Notes: generated by a model not told the origin, from the letters alone. 64,000 nucleotides of DNA from Trema orientale (GCA_002914845.1 JXTC01000010.1:760150-824149), one strand, 5' to 3'. Positions 47,145-60,825 are shown, counted from the first letter of the stretch. A program made the numbers and translations.

Positions 47145-50134
47145 TATCACGACCAAAAATACAAAACTATAAACTTTAGTAATTTTAAGTAAAAATATAA
47201 TAAAATATTAATTTTATAAAATTCAGGGGAAAACAAGTATTAGATAATTTCATTTTGATTCTTAAATTATTATGAATTCCATAAACATTTAAAACTCTTA
47301 GTAGTTTTAATTACTTAAGAAAAATACTCCTTAAAGTCTAAGAAAATTTGTGATCAATTCGTTTGGAAACTCATAAATAGTTCATGAATTTTGATAAATA
47401 GTGTTCAAATCCAAAGTCTAAAATAAATTTACATTAAATCATTTATAGTTTCAAGTTCTCAAATTAACAACAAGACCATCCTCATACATCAATTTAGTAG
47501 ATTTACTAATCTTGGTTAAATAGTTGAACAAGGCAAGAAAATTAACAGAGTATAGACACCCACCAGGAAAAAAGAATGAGAAGACTAGTGTAAGCTATGC
47601 AGCTTGTCTAACCACTAGGATAACTACCTCAAATTGTTAAACACCTAAAAGTGGGAGAAGTTGAGAGGTGAGCATTCACATGTTCAGTAGGAATTTAATT
47701 ACTTTTTTGAATAGATTCAATTTTTACTAAACCTGCATGGTTAATTCTTTTTTCCAAAATTTATTTATAAACCAAGTTTATAAAATATTTGATATCCAGA
47801 ATATTCACATATTTAAAATCAAAACTAAAACTACATCATTGTACATATCATAAATCATCCCATCTCATGAGCTCATATTCTCTCATCACGAACCAGAGTA
47901 ACTCATACTACGTGTACTAAGTACTCTCTGCCTGATACATATCCCATAAAATCAGAGGAACACCTATGTGTCTATGCCTACTGAACCGGAGAGGCAACTG
48001 AATGCCTATGCCTATCGAGTGATAATAATCAGAAGACCTGTCGCGGGTTTATGGGCTCTCACCGAGGGCAGGGATAGTGGCCTCCCACTAAATACTGCAA
48101 TGCCTAAGATATATATCATGTGTGATCCTATGGCATGTACAATATTTAACAGTTTACAATAACTATGCATTAAGGAATTAATCAAATCATGCTTTAAAAT
48201 CCCACTTGACATTATTCTGGAATTTACTGTAATATGGGCAGCACACTGCTGTACTACCCCATAATCACAATTTTAAAAAAATATGTATAAAAGTCCACAC
48301 AGTCCAATTCTAGTATAATCCAATGTGTTTTCACAATTTAGTAAATCATCGCGTAAATTACGATTTTTCAGAAATCAATTATAATACAATTATAAATCAA
48401 ATAAGTGTAAAACCAAGTAATTGAACCCCTACCTTTGATATGGTAGTAATACCAAAGAACTTCCCGTTGGTCACTTGGGTATTTGGACGGTCGTTTCAGG
48501 ACCCCGGTAAGTCCACTTGAAAAAGTGACTTTTCCACCGGAGCCTCAGATTGAGAAACAGAGATCACCACTGAATTCAGAATACCCAAAAACGCTAGGTT
48601 AGATATATAATTTGTAGAAAATAGATCCCGGCCTATGACACGCAAAACGACACTATTTATGGGCCACATGCCTCAATTTTTGTGCTAGTTCGAAATATAG
48701 TCATATTTTATTTTAAAATTTGTCTCTCGACATCACTGAGTCCAAATTCGAAATCAGAATTCAGTTTCGAGATCCCGAGCCTTAAATGGGCTTAAAAATC
48801 CCAAAGTTACAAAAATATCACTTTTTGAAATTTATTTGAAAACGTTCACTTTTTCAATTCTAAATTTTACACTTTTCCGGACATCGATTTAATACCAAAA
48901 AGTCATATTTGTTCTTATTTTAGACTCCTCTTTTATGTCATGTAATTTGTACGGTTTAAATAATTACTTTGCAAAAATAATTATAAAAATATCATTTTTT
49001 TGAAATATTTAGAAAAATGCCACATTTCTATTTAAGAATGATTTCATTTCCAGATTTCGTTTGACACAAAAATACTGTAATCATTCATGTTTTAATCTCA
49101 TCTTTTACTGCATAAAGATTTCATGACCAAAATAATTGTTTACAAAAATAATTACTAAAATATCACTTTTCTAAAAATAATTACAAAAATACCAATTTTT
49201 AATATAAAATTTCTAACAATCGGAAATTCATCTTTACACAATCAATTATCCCTTTTGTGTATTAAATCTTTCAGCAAATACTCTCACAAACACCAACAAA
49301 TCATATATTACTTAAAATATATGCAAGGAGTATTAAAATTAAAATTTAAGAAATCAGTCAAAAACCTCAAAAACTCAATTATCCCTTTTGTGTATTATAT
49401 CTTTTAGCAAATACTCTTATAAACACCAAGAAATCATATATTACTTAAAATATATGCAAGGAGTATTAAAATTAAAATTTAAGAAATCAGTCAAAAACCT
49501 CAAAAACTCACTGGAGAGATATCACTGGTGATTCACGGCTAAAACTAGTCAGGTCCGACGTGGGGAGGCATTCTAGGCCGACTTAAGTGGTCGACGGCGG
49601 TGATAACGTTGGAAACAACCGCAAATGGCCGTGTCTTCACGTGGTTCCTCCGAGCGCCTGAGCCGTCGATGAGCCACGATAACCACCGGCATTGCTTCAT
49701 CGGCCACCAGGGAGGAGCTCGGCCAGAGCTCGTAGCCTGAGTTGATGCCGGCAGGCGGTCTTGGGCAGGGCGCAGTGATGATGTCGAGAGAGAGAAGGCT
49801 CAGGGACCTGAGAGAGAAAGGAAGAGGAATTGAGGGATTTATGAGCAAAAGAAAAAGTTAGTGACCGCGTGTCAACTCCAAATTAAATAGGTACTGTTTT
49901 AAAAATTCGGATTTTGGCCAGTTTTCTGAACTTTCTCACAATTATGCCCTCAAAAATTTTGTTTTAGTCCTTGCTTTAAAACTTCCTTTACATTTACGTC
50001 CAAATGAACCTAGACTTAATTAAGTCTAGATACAGCCCAGATATTTCTATTTAAATATCCCGAAAATTTGAAATTACCAAACTACTCATAGCTCAAAATT
50101 ACTTTTATACCCTTTTAGAAATTCAGTTTTTACA
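47145..50134 (-). mobile_element. Diverged LTR-like copy, inverted relative of 54654-56811
   Basis: On minus it begins near 50134 with TGTAAAAACTGAATTTC-like sequence and ends near 47145 with TTGGTCGTGATAA. Shared landmarks with the plus-strand copy, in the same order: an Arg/Pro-rich short frame near the start, ATTATATATCTAACCTAGC followed by GAATTCAGTG, a CATAGGATCA word and a TAAACCCG word. It is longer and degraded; the ends are approximate and no TSD is evident. Confidence 0.5.
49242..49507. repeat. 133-bp tandem duplication
   Basis: Two units, 49242-49374 and 49375-49507, each from TCAATTATCCCTTTTGTGTA to CAGTCAAAAACCTCAAAAAC, differ at a few bases. They are inside the inverted LTR-like copy. 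Confidence 0.9.
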
Positions 50135-50194
50135 AAAACCGAACAAATTTGAAGCATCCAGGAACATGCAAAATATTCCAATTAAGTTCGCATT

Positions 50195-50810
50195 CAGAGA
50201 TGTCAATATAGGCCGGACTTTGTAAACCGGCCCACATTCCGAAGAAAAAGCACGGTACCGGTCCGGCCCAGGCCTATATTATATAGGCCTGAGCCAACCC
50301 GTTACGTATAGTAAGGGCCGGGTTGGGCCTTAGTTATAGGCCCACAGACCCGGTCCGGCATGGCCCACATTTCTATCGGCCCACATTTAGTCCTTCTATA
50401 TATAATTTTAAATATATTTCTTAATTAAAATTTTAAAAAATCTTAGCTAAATATTTTCATTTATATGCTTTTAATGTTATTTGTTTACTAATTTTTGTTT
50501 ATTTTCAATTTATTCAAATTTTAAAAGAATATGAATGAGTTTTAGGCCTATATTTGATATTTTAAAGCATAGAATAACAATGAAATTAGGCTCACATTGT
50601 GGCCCATATTCGGCTCGTACAGGCATAGCCCACTTAGATACGACCCTCTTTAGCCCGCATAAAATGTAGGCTAGTGGGCCGTACCGGACCCCTAAATAAG
50701 AATATGGGTTGGGCCAAGCCGGCTTATATTTTAGGCGGGCCGGGCCTAAGCACAGTACAAAGCCCATATGAGCTTATCAAATGTGGATCGGGCCGGACTT
50801 TTCATCTCTA
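50195..50810. mobile_element. hAT-type MITE rich in GGCCC words
   Basis: Ends CAGAGATGTCAATATAGGCC and (complement) TAGAGATGAAAAGTCCGGCC. Flanks TTCGCATT (50187-50194) and TTCGTATC (50811-50818) agree at six of eight bases. The interior carries many GGCCCA/TGGGCC words and no real ORF. Confidence 0.7.
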
Positions 50811-50818
50811 TTCGTATC

Positions 50819-51768
50819 CCTTCTCTCCTTTGCTAAACACCACAATGGTCAGCCCCTTACTAAAGTTAAAAACAAAACAAAAGACAGTCAAGATAAGCAA
50901 ATTAATTGCCAAAAAGGCAAAACAAATTACATCAACTTGTTGAGCTATAAGTCAATTCTCAGTATGTCTCTCGTTAAAATGTATCTAACCAAAACTCCAT
51001 GAAAAAAACTCTAGGCAGAAAAAATAGTACGTACGCGAACATATTTTCTGAAATTGTAATACGGTCAAAAAGCTATACTATAATCAACTAACTCAAAAAC
51101 AAAAACAAAATCAGGAGAAGTTTGGCTCAACATTTTAATAATTAGCTAATTAGTTTGCAACTTGATTCCATTCTCTGTAAATTTTTAATAAATAAAAATA
51201 AGAGTCGGCCGGTTAGATTTGATTTCTACCAAAACTCATGTTATTAATATATATGTGATGGTCATCTTTCCATATATAATCACGTACGTTGCAATATTAT
51301 ATGTGAATAATTGAACTAAAGAGAATATTATATGTGTGTCATCTACAGGTACGTAGTGATGTTTAGATTTCAATCTTTTGCTAGAAAACATTGCTTCTGC
51401 AGAATGAATTCAAAAACATTAAAGTATACGCAACAGGAAACGTTCATATAATTAATATAAAGCTTGTCAAAACCAATTGATTTTTCTATAATTTCTTCTA
51501 TATATAACTATATAATATATATAATGTAAATACGTAAAAAAAAAATGAAAATGAATCTAACATGTTAGTCAACAATGATGGAGAAGTAGCTAGCAATATT
51601 GAAAGCTACTAGCAAGCTATAAACTTTGAGAACTGATCACGAAAACTGACAGAACCACTCAATCGATTACAAAACAAATGGCATATAGTAAGTGGCCAAG
51701 GTTTCATGCGAAAAGAAAAGAATGGTTATTGATATGATAAGTTTTATGAATCTAGTACTACCATTACC
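50819..51768. other. AT-rich intergenic
   Basis: No supported gene or element. Confidence 0.5.
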
Positions 51769-51778
51769 ATAGTATATA

Positions 51779-51954
51779 GAGTAATGCTATGGGGCACCTG
51801 TGGTGCCCAGCACCACAGTGATGTGTCAGTTTGTCATTGGATGATTTAATTAATAAACTGGGTCCTACGTAGGCCCCACTTAAATTATAATTATGATTAG
51901 CCAGTGACAAACTGACACATCACTGTGGTGCTGAGGTGCCCTATAGCATTACTC
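51779..51954 (-). mobile_element. Mutator-type MITE, GAGTAATGCTATGG family, copy 3
   Basis: 176 bp with ends GAGTAATGCTATGGGGCACC and GGTGCCCTATAGCATTACTC and an exact 10-bp TSD ATAGTATATA (51769-51778, 51955-51964). Its centre is in reverse orientation compared with copies 1 and 2. Confidence 0.93.
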
Positions 51955-51964
51955 ATAGTATATA

Positions 51965-52562
51965 ATATATGTATATGTATATATCCAATGCATCTGCATT
52001 CTACAAAAAAAAAGAAATATTAATGACCACTTAAAAAAACATATTAATGTGTTATTTATATTGCATACGTATAGGTCATATATATATATATTAGGTATTA
52101 GGAACATAAAAATTAGTAAAGATAATAATTTCATGTGCAGAGCTATTATGAACCCAACTTACCCATGTTTTTCGTCCACTATCTGCCAAGTGGCATAGCA
52201 ATTTATCAGGATTTATTGGAGGGTCTCAAGTCTCAATTAATATTGCATTTGGGCAACATGAAGGATGAATCCTCTACTATTAGGTTATAAAGAAGCACAT
52301 GTTTCTTCAATGCCTAGATTCTATCATTCTAATAATCAATTAAACCAACTTTTAATTAAAATTGATCTACCTTATTATATATTCTATATCAAGTTTCAAA
52401 GTTCAAACACCTAAGGGCTAGATTCTAAAGTCTAAGTACCCTAACCCTTGAAATTCACTTTTGTGGTTAATTATAAACAAGGTGATCGACCAGCACCAAC
52501 CATCCCTTTTGGTAACAATTGAGAGTGTCTCCCACCTCCATCCCTTCACTCAGAAGAATCCA

Positions 52563-52625
<63 letters not shown>

Positions 52626-53671
52626 TGATGGGTGAGAAAAGCAATTGACTTTAGACTTCACGAGGTTGACATTTTTACACAAAAGGGAGTTCATATCTTG
52701 AAAGCATCCAAGGCTTGATAGCAAAATTTTAAACTGCCTCTATCTCTCTCTCTCTCTCTCACATATGCATATACATTTGTGTATATATATATATAATTAA
52801 TGGGCTTATGATGGGAGGCTGAAGGAGGGAGTCAATGGCTACACAGACTCACTTGGTGTCTTCTTGTCTCCCTAGCTATACATGTTATGATGATGAAGAA
52901 GCCCTTACAATATATTTTTTGCTTTTTTCTCTCTTTTTTCTTTTTTCTTTTCTCTTTTCTCTTCTTTGTTTTTCTTTTTCGATCGATCAAAGAGGAAGAA
53001 AGCACATAAATTTAGGGTTAAGAGAAACACTAGGACCCCACCATTGTTAGGGTCAGGTCCACTGAACCATGTTCCCATATATACATCAATTGATCACATT
53101 TCGTGATTTTGCCAAAAAAAAAAAAAAAAAAAAAGAAGAAGAAGAAGTTGGCAGCTGAAATGGAAATCCCTTTTTCTTTCCCCTTTTTCAGCCCCATATC
53201 CATTTTAGGGACCCCTCCAAATAAAAAAGTCTTTCATTTTTATCTGGGTGGAGGAGATGGGTAGACCCCATTTTTTGTCATGCACCAAAAGAGTCTTACA
53301 GACTGATCAAAAAACAATATATACCCCACCACCACCAATTTACATATTTTTCTCTCTCTGGAAATGTGTGCCTTTGCTTCAATTTTACATCTCTCTCTCT
53401 CCATGCACGATAAGAAGTGTAAAGGCATAGCAAGAGACATGGATAAAGAGGTGTCAAGGAGGAAAGGCCAATAGTATATAATTGACAGGATTTGCTCATG
53501 TGAGGGGAAAATCTTAATATGTTTGCTACTAATAATTAGGGGTGCAATATGATCATATATATAATACTTGCTATGATTAGGAGTGGTATTTAAGTATATG
53601 AATTTAATTTGTCAAAACTTTCCTTTCAAAGGAAAGGCAAAAAAAAAAAAAAAAAAAAACAAAAAGAGAAG

Positions 53672-53702
<31 letters not shown>

Positions 53703-54648
53703 TACTTGTGCAATATTAATGGCACTAATACCATTTGTCAACATATGAAAGACATCCATTGATCACCATGCATTTCCTTTTTCTTCGCATATCACCATAT
53801 ATATGACGTACAGTTTCATAAGTACTTTCATTTAATTGGTTTTACGTATATATTTATACATATTTCATGTTGTAGTACAACTAAGCAATATACATTTATA
53901 CATTTTAGAGGCTTTACTATTTAATTAACTATACTTTTTTAACTATTATAATCATTACATATATGTATATGTTTGGTGTAACAATTTAAGTACCTGTAGT
54001 CTTGCATTATAGTACACATACAGACATATTTAGGAAATATACAATAAAAGTATGTATCTTTTAATCCTATAAAATAATTTTCATCAATTTCATTTCTTTT
54101 ATCTAAAACTCATTTTTCTTTCAAATTAATTTTTTAGTCTTATATCTTTTTTGTTACTATATATAGTCATATTTTACACTTTCAAAATATTTAATATTTG
54201 TTCAATATTCAATAAACAGTATTATAGAATTTATGACCAAAACAAATTAAAACAACTACAAATGAAATATTTTTACAAAAAATTATTCGCAACATTTTTT
54301 TTAAAATTAAGAGTTAGAACCATTTTTTTCACCATATTAGGACCTGAAGTCTTCATTTTCCACACACTCACGTATGAATTAGCCTCAGTTAGTATAATTA
54401 TTACGTATACATTTTCCAAAATTAATCCTATTATACACATTTAAGAAAATTTACGAACTTTTAACGTAAATATATTTATGCTGGATTTTTTAACATATTT
54501 TTCATTAAAAAAATCGGAATTATATATACCATGTCCTATTATAATTGGCCGTTAAATCCCATCCTATATTTCACTAACTATGATATCTATCTTATGTACG
54601 TATTGTATATGTCATGTATAGAATGTTAAATTTGTAGTAATTAAATGA
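51965..54648. other. Intergenic with microsatellites
   Basis: No supported gene. Contains (GA)n at 52565-52625 and 53676-53702, CT-rich tracts at 52741-52760 and 52925-52980, and A runs at 53115-53134 and 53640-53659. Small open frames are built from these simple repeats. Confidence 0.5.
52565..52625. repeat. (AG)n microsatellite
   Basis: About thirty AG units with a single AAAG interruption near 52607. Confidence 0.95.
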
Positions 54649-54653
54649 CATTT

Positions 54654-56811
54654 TGTAAAACCACAGATTTTTAAGGGGTATTTTGGTCATTTTATTAATT
54701 TTCGGATTAACTAATGAGAGGATTAATTTGCAAAAGTTTTGAAAAGTAGGGACTAAATTTCAATATAATGAGGGACTAAAATGAGAGGATTTTGAAAAAT
54801 AGAGGACCATTGTGCAATTTTTAAAAATTGCACAGTCCCCCATTATAAGGGCCACGTGACCCTCATTTTTTTCTCTCTCCCTCTGCTCTCTCTCCTTTCG
54901 GCTGAAGGAGACCGAAGCCGCCATAGCTCGCCCCCGCCGTCGTCCGGCCATCGCCGCAACTCCACGATGCCAGCGCCGTCGTCCCTGGATCACCGGAGCT
55001 CCACGCCGTCACCGGAGATGCCAAAAGCTTCACGGATGTTTTTGATCGTCGGTGATTATTCAACCCACCATTTGACCTCAAACCAGATTCGTTGGATTTG
55101 TCTCATCGCAAAGATCATCATGGTATATATTTCATTATCCTATTTTGTCCGGTTTGAAAGTTGCTCTTTTTGAGTGTTTTGAGCTTGAGTTTGACTTTTT
55201 GTTCTGGACGTTGGATTATATTTTTGATGTCATTTTTAGAATGTACTTGGAAAATAGAGAAAATTGATATATATATATATATATATATATATTGACTATG
55301 TTTGGTGATCGGTACGAAAAAACGAAATCGGACGGCTAAGATTTACCTCATTTTACGTGCCACTGGTCCGGTTTCGGTCCGAACCTGAATTGGATGAATT
55401 ATATATCTAACCTAGCTATTCTGAGTGCTAGGAATTCAGTGAAGAGGTCTATTTGAAGATTTGAAGCTCCATTGAGAAGTTGATTTTTCACAAGAGAACG
55501 ATCGAGGGCTTAGAATTAGTTCCCGACCCTCCGAGTGATCATCCATCGATACCGTGAGGATCCAATAGTGTGGTATCGCTACTTTAGTGAGATAGAGATT
55601 TAGTTACCTCTATTTAATATCGTGTTTGAATAAAACTTATTTTCTGTAACATATGATGATAAATGTGATTTTAGAACTATTTGAATATCTGTAATGGGAT
55701 TTGACTGTATGATATATATTGTATTATTCTGGGAATTTTCTGAGTGCAGGTTATTTTTGGATATATTAAAAATAGGGCTGTTATGCTGCCCATTTTTCTA
55801 TAAAACTTAGTATGCTTATTTTATTGAAAAACTAGAGCATGATCATTTTCACACTTCAGTTCTATATTGCACGTGTCATAGGATCATATATGAGCACTGT
55901 GTTAGCATCGTGGGTTTACAGTGTGGTGCTGTGTGCTCCACCGTTGATGTACGATCTGTAAACCCGTGCATGATTTGTTTTTTCTGATTATCTCTTCATT
56001 TAGCAGGCGTAGACAATTCGGTTACTCCTCCAGGTTTGGTAGGCGATACATGGATGTCCCCTCCGGGTATGGGCTTAAGTATCAGGTAGGATGTTTGATA
56101 CATTTAGTGCCATCATCCTGGGTTTCTACAAATGAGAGGATGAGAGCTCATGAGTATAGGTTGATTTGTATCATGTGCATATGAATTGGATGGTTTTGCT
56201 TATACTGTTTTATTTATACATATACATATGGGTTTCCGGTTTTGGACTATTATATATGTATATTTTGGATTTAAACTAACCATGGAGGAACTTTCCATCA
56301 ATAAAATGTTTTCCATCGAGGTAACTGTTTTCCTACTAAGTATTTCATACTCACCCCCCTACCTTCCTTCCCCAGATAGTGTTCAGTGCGATCTTGGTGA
56401 TCAAGAGGATTAAGAGACTATCTCTGACTGTAGTTCGTTATCTTGGTAACGCTAGAAGCTTGTTATTGCAGTGTTTGGATTGTTTGGATTTTGTATTAAC
56501 ATTGAACTAAGATTACTACTTTCCATTAAGTCTGTGAACTTATGTATGCCATTCTGGTATTTGATATTTGTGGTGGATGATGATGATGCTTGGACTTAAA
56601 CTCGATTTATATTTTTTGATTATTATTCGATCTATGTTTAATGGTGTATACAAACTGTAGGAAAGGTTCACGAGAAGAATTCTAAATATTTTATTTAAAT
56701 GGACTGTTTTATAAACCTGAAACTTTTATGACTTTTTTAAAATAAATCAAAGAATTTTTCATCTTAGTGAAATTCCTTTTCTGCCACCAACCTGGATTTT
56801 GGGTCGTGACA
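54654..56811 (+). mobile_element. Probable solo LTR, 2158 bp, exact 5-bp TSD
   Basis: Starts TGTAAAACCACAG and ends GGGTCGTGACA (TG..CA borders), flanked by exact CATTT direct repeats (54649-54653, 56812-56816). No reverse transcriptase or integrase inside. A GC-rich segment at 54895-55020 gives a short Ser/Pro-rich frame after a pyrimidine-rich leader, ending near a GTATAT donor-like site; a short (TA)n lies at 55269-55292. A diverged inverted relative lies at 47145-50134. Confidence 0.7.
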
Positions 56812-56816
56812 CATTT

Positions 56817-59800
56817 TCTATGACAACAACTTCTTGTGATATAGTTTATCAAACATGTATGAATTACTCCTGATCAGAAGTTTTTTTTTCATAAACCGAT
56901 CGAGTAAAACAACACATATGTTAGTGTTCAGAACTATACAGTTTAATAATTCATATATACATATATAAATATATTGCTAGTATCATCATTTTGCCTTCAT
57001 GATCAGTACCATCATCACTTCAATTCCTGTTACATTATCATTTTTGTTGTCACTTTCCAATGCATGTTTCCTATTATTTCGAATCATTTTCATCTGGCCA
57101 ATCAAATAATTAATAAGATAGAAAGCACATTATGATTATAAATATATGTAAAATCGTTTTAATTTGCAATAATAATGTTTTCATAAAAATTAGAAAATCA
57201 TGCTTTTTTATGTGTGTGTATATATATATGTATATATCTGTATATGATTATTACTGTCAACAACTATAAAACCCTTAAGCAAAGCCTTATCAGATAAATA
57301 AACTAATGAACAAAGTTAAAGAAAAACCCTTCAAAGAATATAACTTCAGAAGAAGGAAGGTAGAATGCTAGATGCGCATAAAAAAAGATCAATAAATAAA
57401 ATTAGAGGGAAAACATTGTCAAAGTTTTTGCATGAAAATATTGCAAAACAGACCTCACGAAGTTGATAAATGAAAGCTCTCATTATAACAAAGAAGAAAA
57501 ATAAGTTATCCTATCTAACTTATAGTACTAATTAGTCATAGACAAAAGCTCTTATACAGTAACTATAATTGTTTTTAGGATTTTCATTTAGTATGATATT
57601 GTGTTGCTAGGATTAATCAAATTTTAGAGATCTCTATTTAGGTCACCTCTTTAAACATTATTGGTCTCTCTTATACACTTTGATCAAATATTTATATATA
57701 TATAATATGATAGGGATTGTTTTTCATTCCCTATCAATAGGAAATCTAGTCTTGTCTGTTATATTCAATTTAATAGTTATAAAAATAAATGCTCTCACTT
57801 AATTCATATTAGAATTTATTGCAACGTATTTAATTGTAATCATTGGATTAAAATCAAAAGGTCAAAATTGATTTTTTTTTTATTGATAGAGAACGGAAAA
57901 ATAAAAAAATTTCCTACCGTACTCGTTCCCACAATTATATATATATAACCCCAATATCCTACCCTCATGATATACAAACTAATATTTGTCAAATAATCTA
58001 CTATTTATTCCTCTAAAATGCCACAAGTACAAGAATATGTAAATATATACTGTAGATAATACTTTACAATTACATCGTATGTTACACATTACTCATCATT
58101 TTATCTTACTAAATTTATTGTAAAAGAAGTATATTATTGGTTGATGAGGGTATGGCATAAAAAGATCATTAAGCCATATATATATATATATAAATATATA
58201 ATAATGCTGAAAGAAAGTTTGAGTGGCCTGAGCTTGCAAAATGTGCTGTAGCTAGTATATATATATATACACACATGGACACCTACTCAGTATGTATTTT
58301 TTTTAATTTATGTATAGATATTGTATTGCTCAATTAAATTTCATCATGCATGTATTTTCATGATAAAAGATAGAGAAAGAAAAGTATTAAATAATATATA
58401 TTTATTATTATTATTATTCTAAGTACTCAAATCACAATAAATAATGATCCAACGACTAAAAAAAATATATCTATGGATAAGTAAAAAAATACCTACGGGA
58501 ATATGGCCAATATATATACATTATTTAATATTTTTTCTCTCTACATTTTACCATGCAAAGATATGTATGATAAATTTTAATTGGGCAAAATAATACCCAT
58601 AAATAGGTAAAAAAAAAAAAAAATACCTACTGGATTGATGCCTATATATTATGAAATTTAGCTAAAGTTAGCTTCATGGAAGGAGAAAAAGTTCAAACAG
58701 CAACAAGGAACTATAAGAGCAAAGGAAATGGTCAAATGGACTGGTCTGATTCATTACAACATACAGAGGGCAGCAATATAATGTTGAACGATATATAGCA
58801 AAATCATATAGAGGGAGGAAAATATGCACATGCATTTTTTTTTTTTTTTTTTGAGAATACACACAACCCATACTTGAGTTCATGAGCAATATGCACTTTT
58901 ATTTGTTAATTTATAAATATAAAAAATGGCAATTGTAGAGTTTTCTTTCTTCCTTTTTTTGTAAGAATTAATTGATCAAGGAAAAACTAAGAGAATAATT
59001 ACCCTCAACATAATACTCGTTCCGATAAAGGACCACTCCCCCACTACTAGATGGGACCCTTTGGCCTTTGGTTCATATAGATGGTTTTAGTACATTGAAA
59101 AGTTCTGCATATTTCATGTGGGTAATTTTCAAATATGGGCATCATTAGGGAAATGGGAATATAAACAAAAACAAGTCCATGTCTAATGTGTCCTTCTTTG
59201 TCCTCTTGCTAACAACCCCAACCTCATATAAGAGGTGAAAAATTATATCATGCAGTTCCTAAAAAAGACAAGCCCGAACAACGCTTGGAGTCATTTTTGG
59301 CAAAATTGAAATGATTTTATTGTGGAAACATTGGGTAGAAGATAATTATGTAAAAACAAAACAAGGTAATAGTGATGTGTTGAATATTGAGAACACCCCC
59401 AATAACCCCAATATATATCTTTGATGAAGAGATTATTGAAGAGGAATCATATTGTTTGATTGACCCATTGCTCAATATGATTGACAAAAATGGTCAAATT
59501 ACTATGGCTGCTACACTTTTTGACTCTCATTTCATTATCACATTTTCCTTATTCCCAAACCAATAAAAGGAATATTTCAAAAGGTTTGCAGTGCCTTCTG
59601 TTACTATCTAGTACCTCTAATCTGATTTACCCAAGAAAGAAACGTTGATTAGGCATTCTTTCATGAGAATATGTAGATGTGTTTCTAAAATTTTTTACTT
59701 ATAGCTAAGTTTAATGTACAATATTAACAAAGGCCAAAATAAGAGATATAAATTTGTACAAACAATCAAACTACAGAGTGTAAAAATGTAATTCTCTATA

Positions 59801-60167
59801 TTTATTATTTAAATTAGAGAGGATTGGATTATTTTCAATTTTTGAACTTTGAAAGCAATCGATACTTTGAAAAATATGAGGGCACTTCCCAACTAATGTC
59901 TAGACCGTACAATTGCCTGTACTTTTCTTTTAGGGTAAGATCAGATAAAAACCCAATTACCAAGTCTAATTAAGGAACACTACTCTTGTTTAGGAGAGTT
60001 CTAATATAGGAGAGACAAAATTTCTCTTGCCCGTGGGAGTACTTTTTAGATCCTCAGATTTAAAAGGATATTTTTGTAGAAATACCAAACATAAAGATAC
60101 TGTTTTACGGTTAACTCTTCTCAATAAAGCTATTATAGTAAAATAACTATATATATTGTCAACTTAG
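56817..60167. other. AT-rich intergenic
   Basis: A long non-coding stretch with TA runs (57220, 58180, 58258) and T/A tracts. I see no gene, RNA gene or bounded transposon. Confidence 0.5.
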
Positions 60168-60434
60168 GTTGGGCAACAATTTATTGGAGCTGAAGGGGTT
60201 ATTCGTGATTCTAGTTGCTTCATGGCGGCTAAATGGGCTAAACGGACCAAGAGATTTTTTTCTAAGAGGTTGGCAGTGACTGGTAAGCTTGAGGGTCTCC
60301 AAATGGCTTGTAATGATATTCGTGTTATGGTGACGTTGGGAGAGAGTAATGCTCTAATTAATGTGGTACACTACGTGAATGTCTTCTTTAATGGGTTGCA
60401 TCCTCGGTTTATTTCTGTCCCTATAAACCGTTGA
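60168..60434 (+). pseudogene. Degenerate RNase H-like fragment of a LINE (RVT_3 type)
   Basis: The frame from 60168 reads GAEGVIRDSSCFMAAKWAKR, then KLEGLQMACNDIRVMVTLGE followed by SNALINVV. This is the plant LINE RNase H pattern (GxGxVxRDxxGxxxAA, E-A-x-A-L-x-GLxxA, V-x-x-ESD). The first catalytic Asp region is missing and ESD has become ESN, so it is inactive. No reverse transcriptase is attached. Confidence 0.55.
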
Positions 60435-60825
60435 TCTTAAGAAGTAAAATCATTTTTCCTCCTAAGAAAAATGTAAATGTATTCCCTTAGGGAAAAAAAA
60501 ATATAAAAGTTGTTACTAATACCTCTAGGTACAAATTATTTTTAGACTCTTGCCACAAGAGAAAACTTTATTTATAGATTTTTATTTTTTGGTGACAAAA
60601 ACTTTAACATGAAGCTTTTAGGAATTGCAATTTTTTATGTTATTTATGATAAACAAATTATTACAATATATACTTTATAATCTACACTTCAGTACATCCA
60701 ACTTTATAATTAAGGAGCGGGAGAAAATACGAAACTTGGACCTCCATATTAAAAATAAGTGTAATTATCAATTATATTAGCGGCAATTATAGTTTGACCT
60801 TTGGTGCAACTTATACATTCTCTTT
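60435..60825. other. AT-rich intergenic
   Basis: Non-coding gap between the RNase H fragment and the Mutator-like element; nothing recognised. Confidence 0.45.

Noticed and set aside
52500-52840. Possible microRNA precursor (CTCCATCCCTTCACTC and GGCTGAAGGAGGGAGTC)
   Set aside because: The arms are not complementary enough and do not match miR159/319; the area is dominated by GA/CT repeats.
54856-55173. 105-codon Ser/Pro-rich frame as a cellular gene
   Set aside because: Lies inside a TG..CA element with TSD and has a counterpart in the inverted copy; more likely retroelement leader sequence than a host gene.
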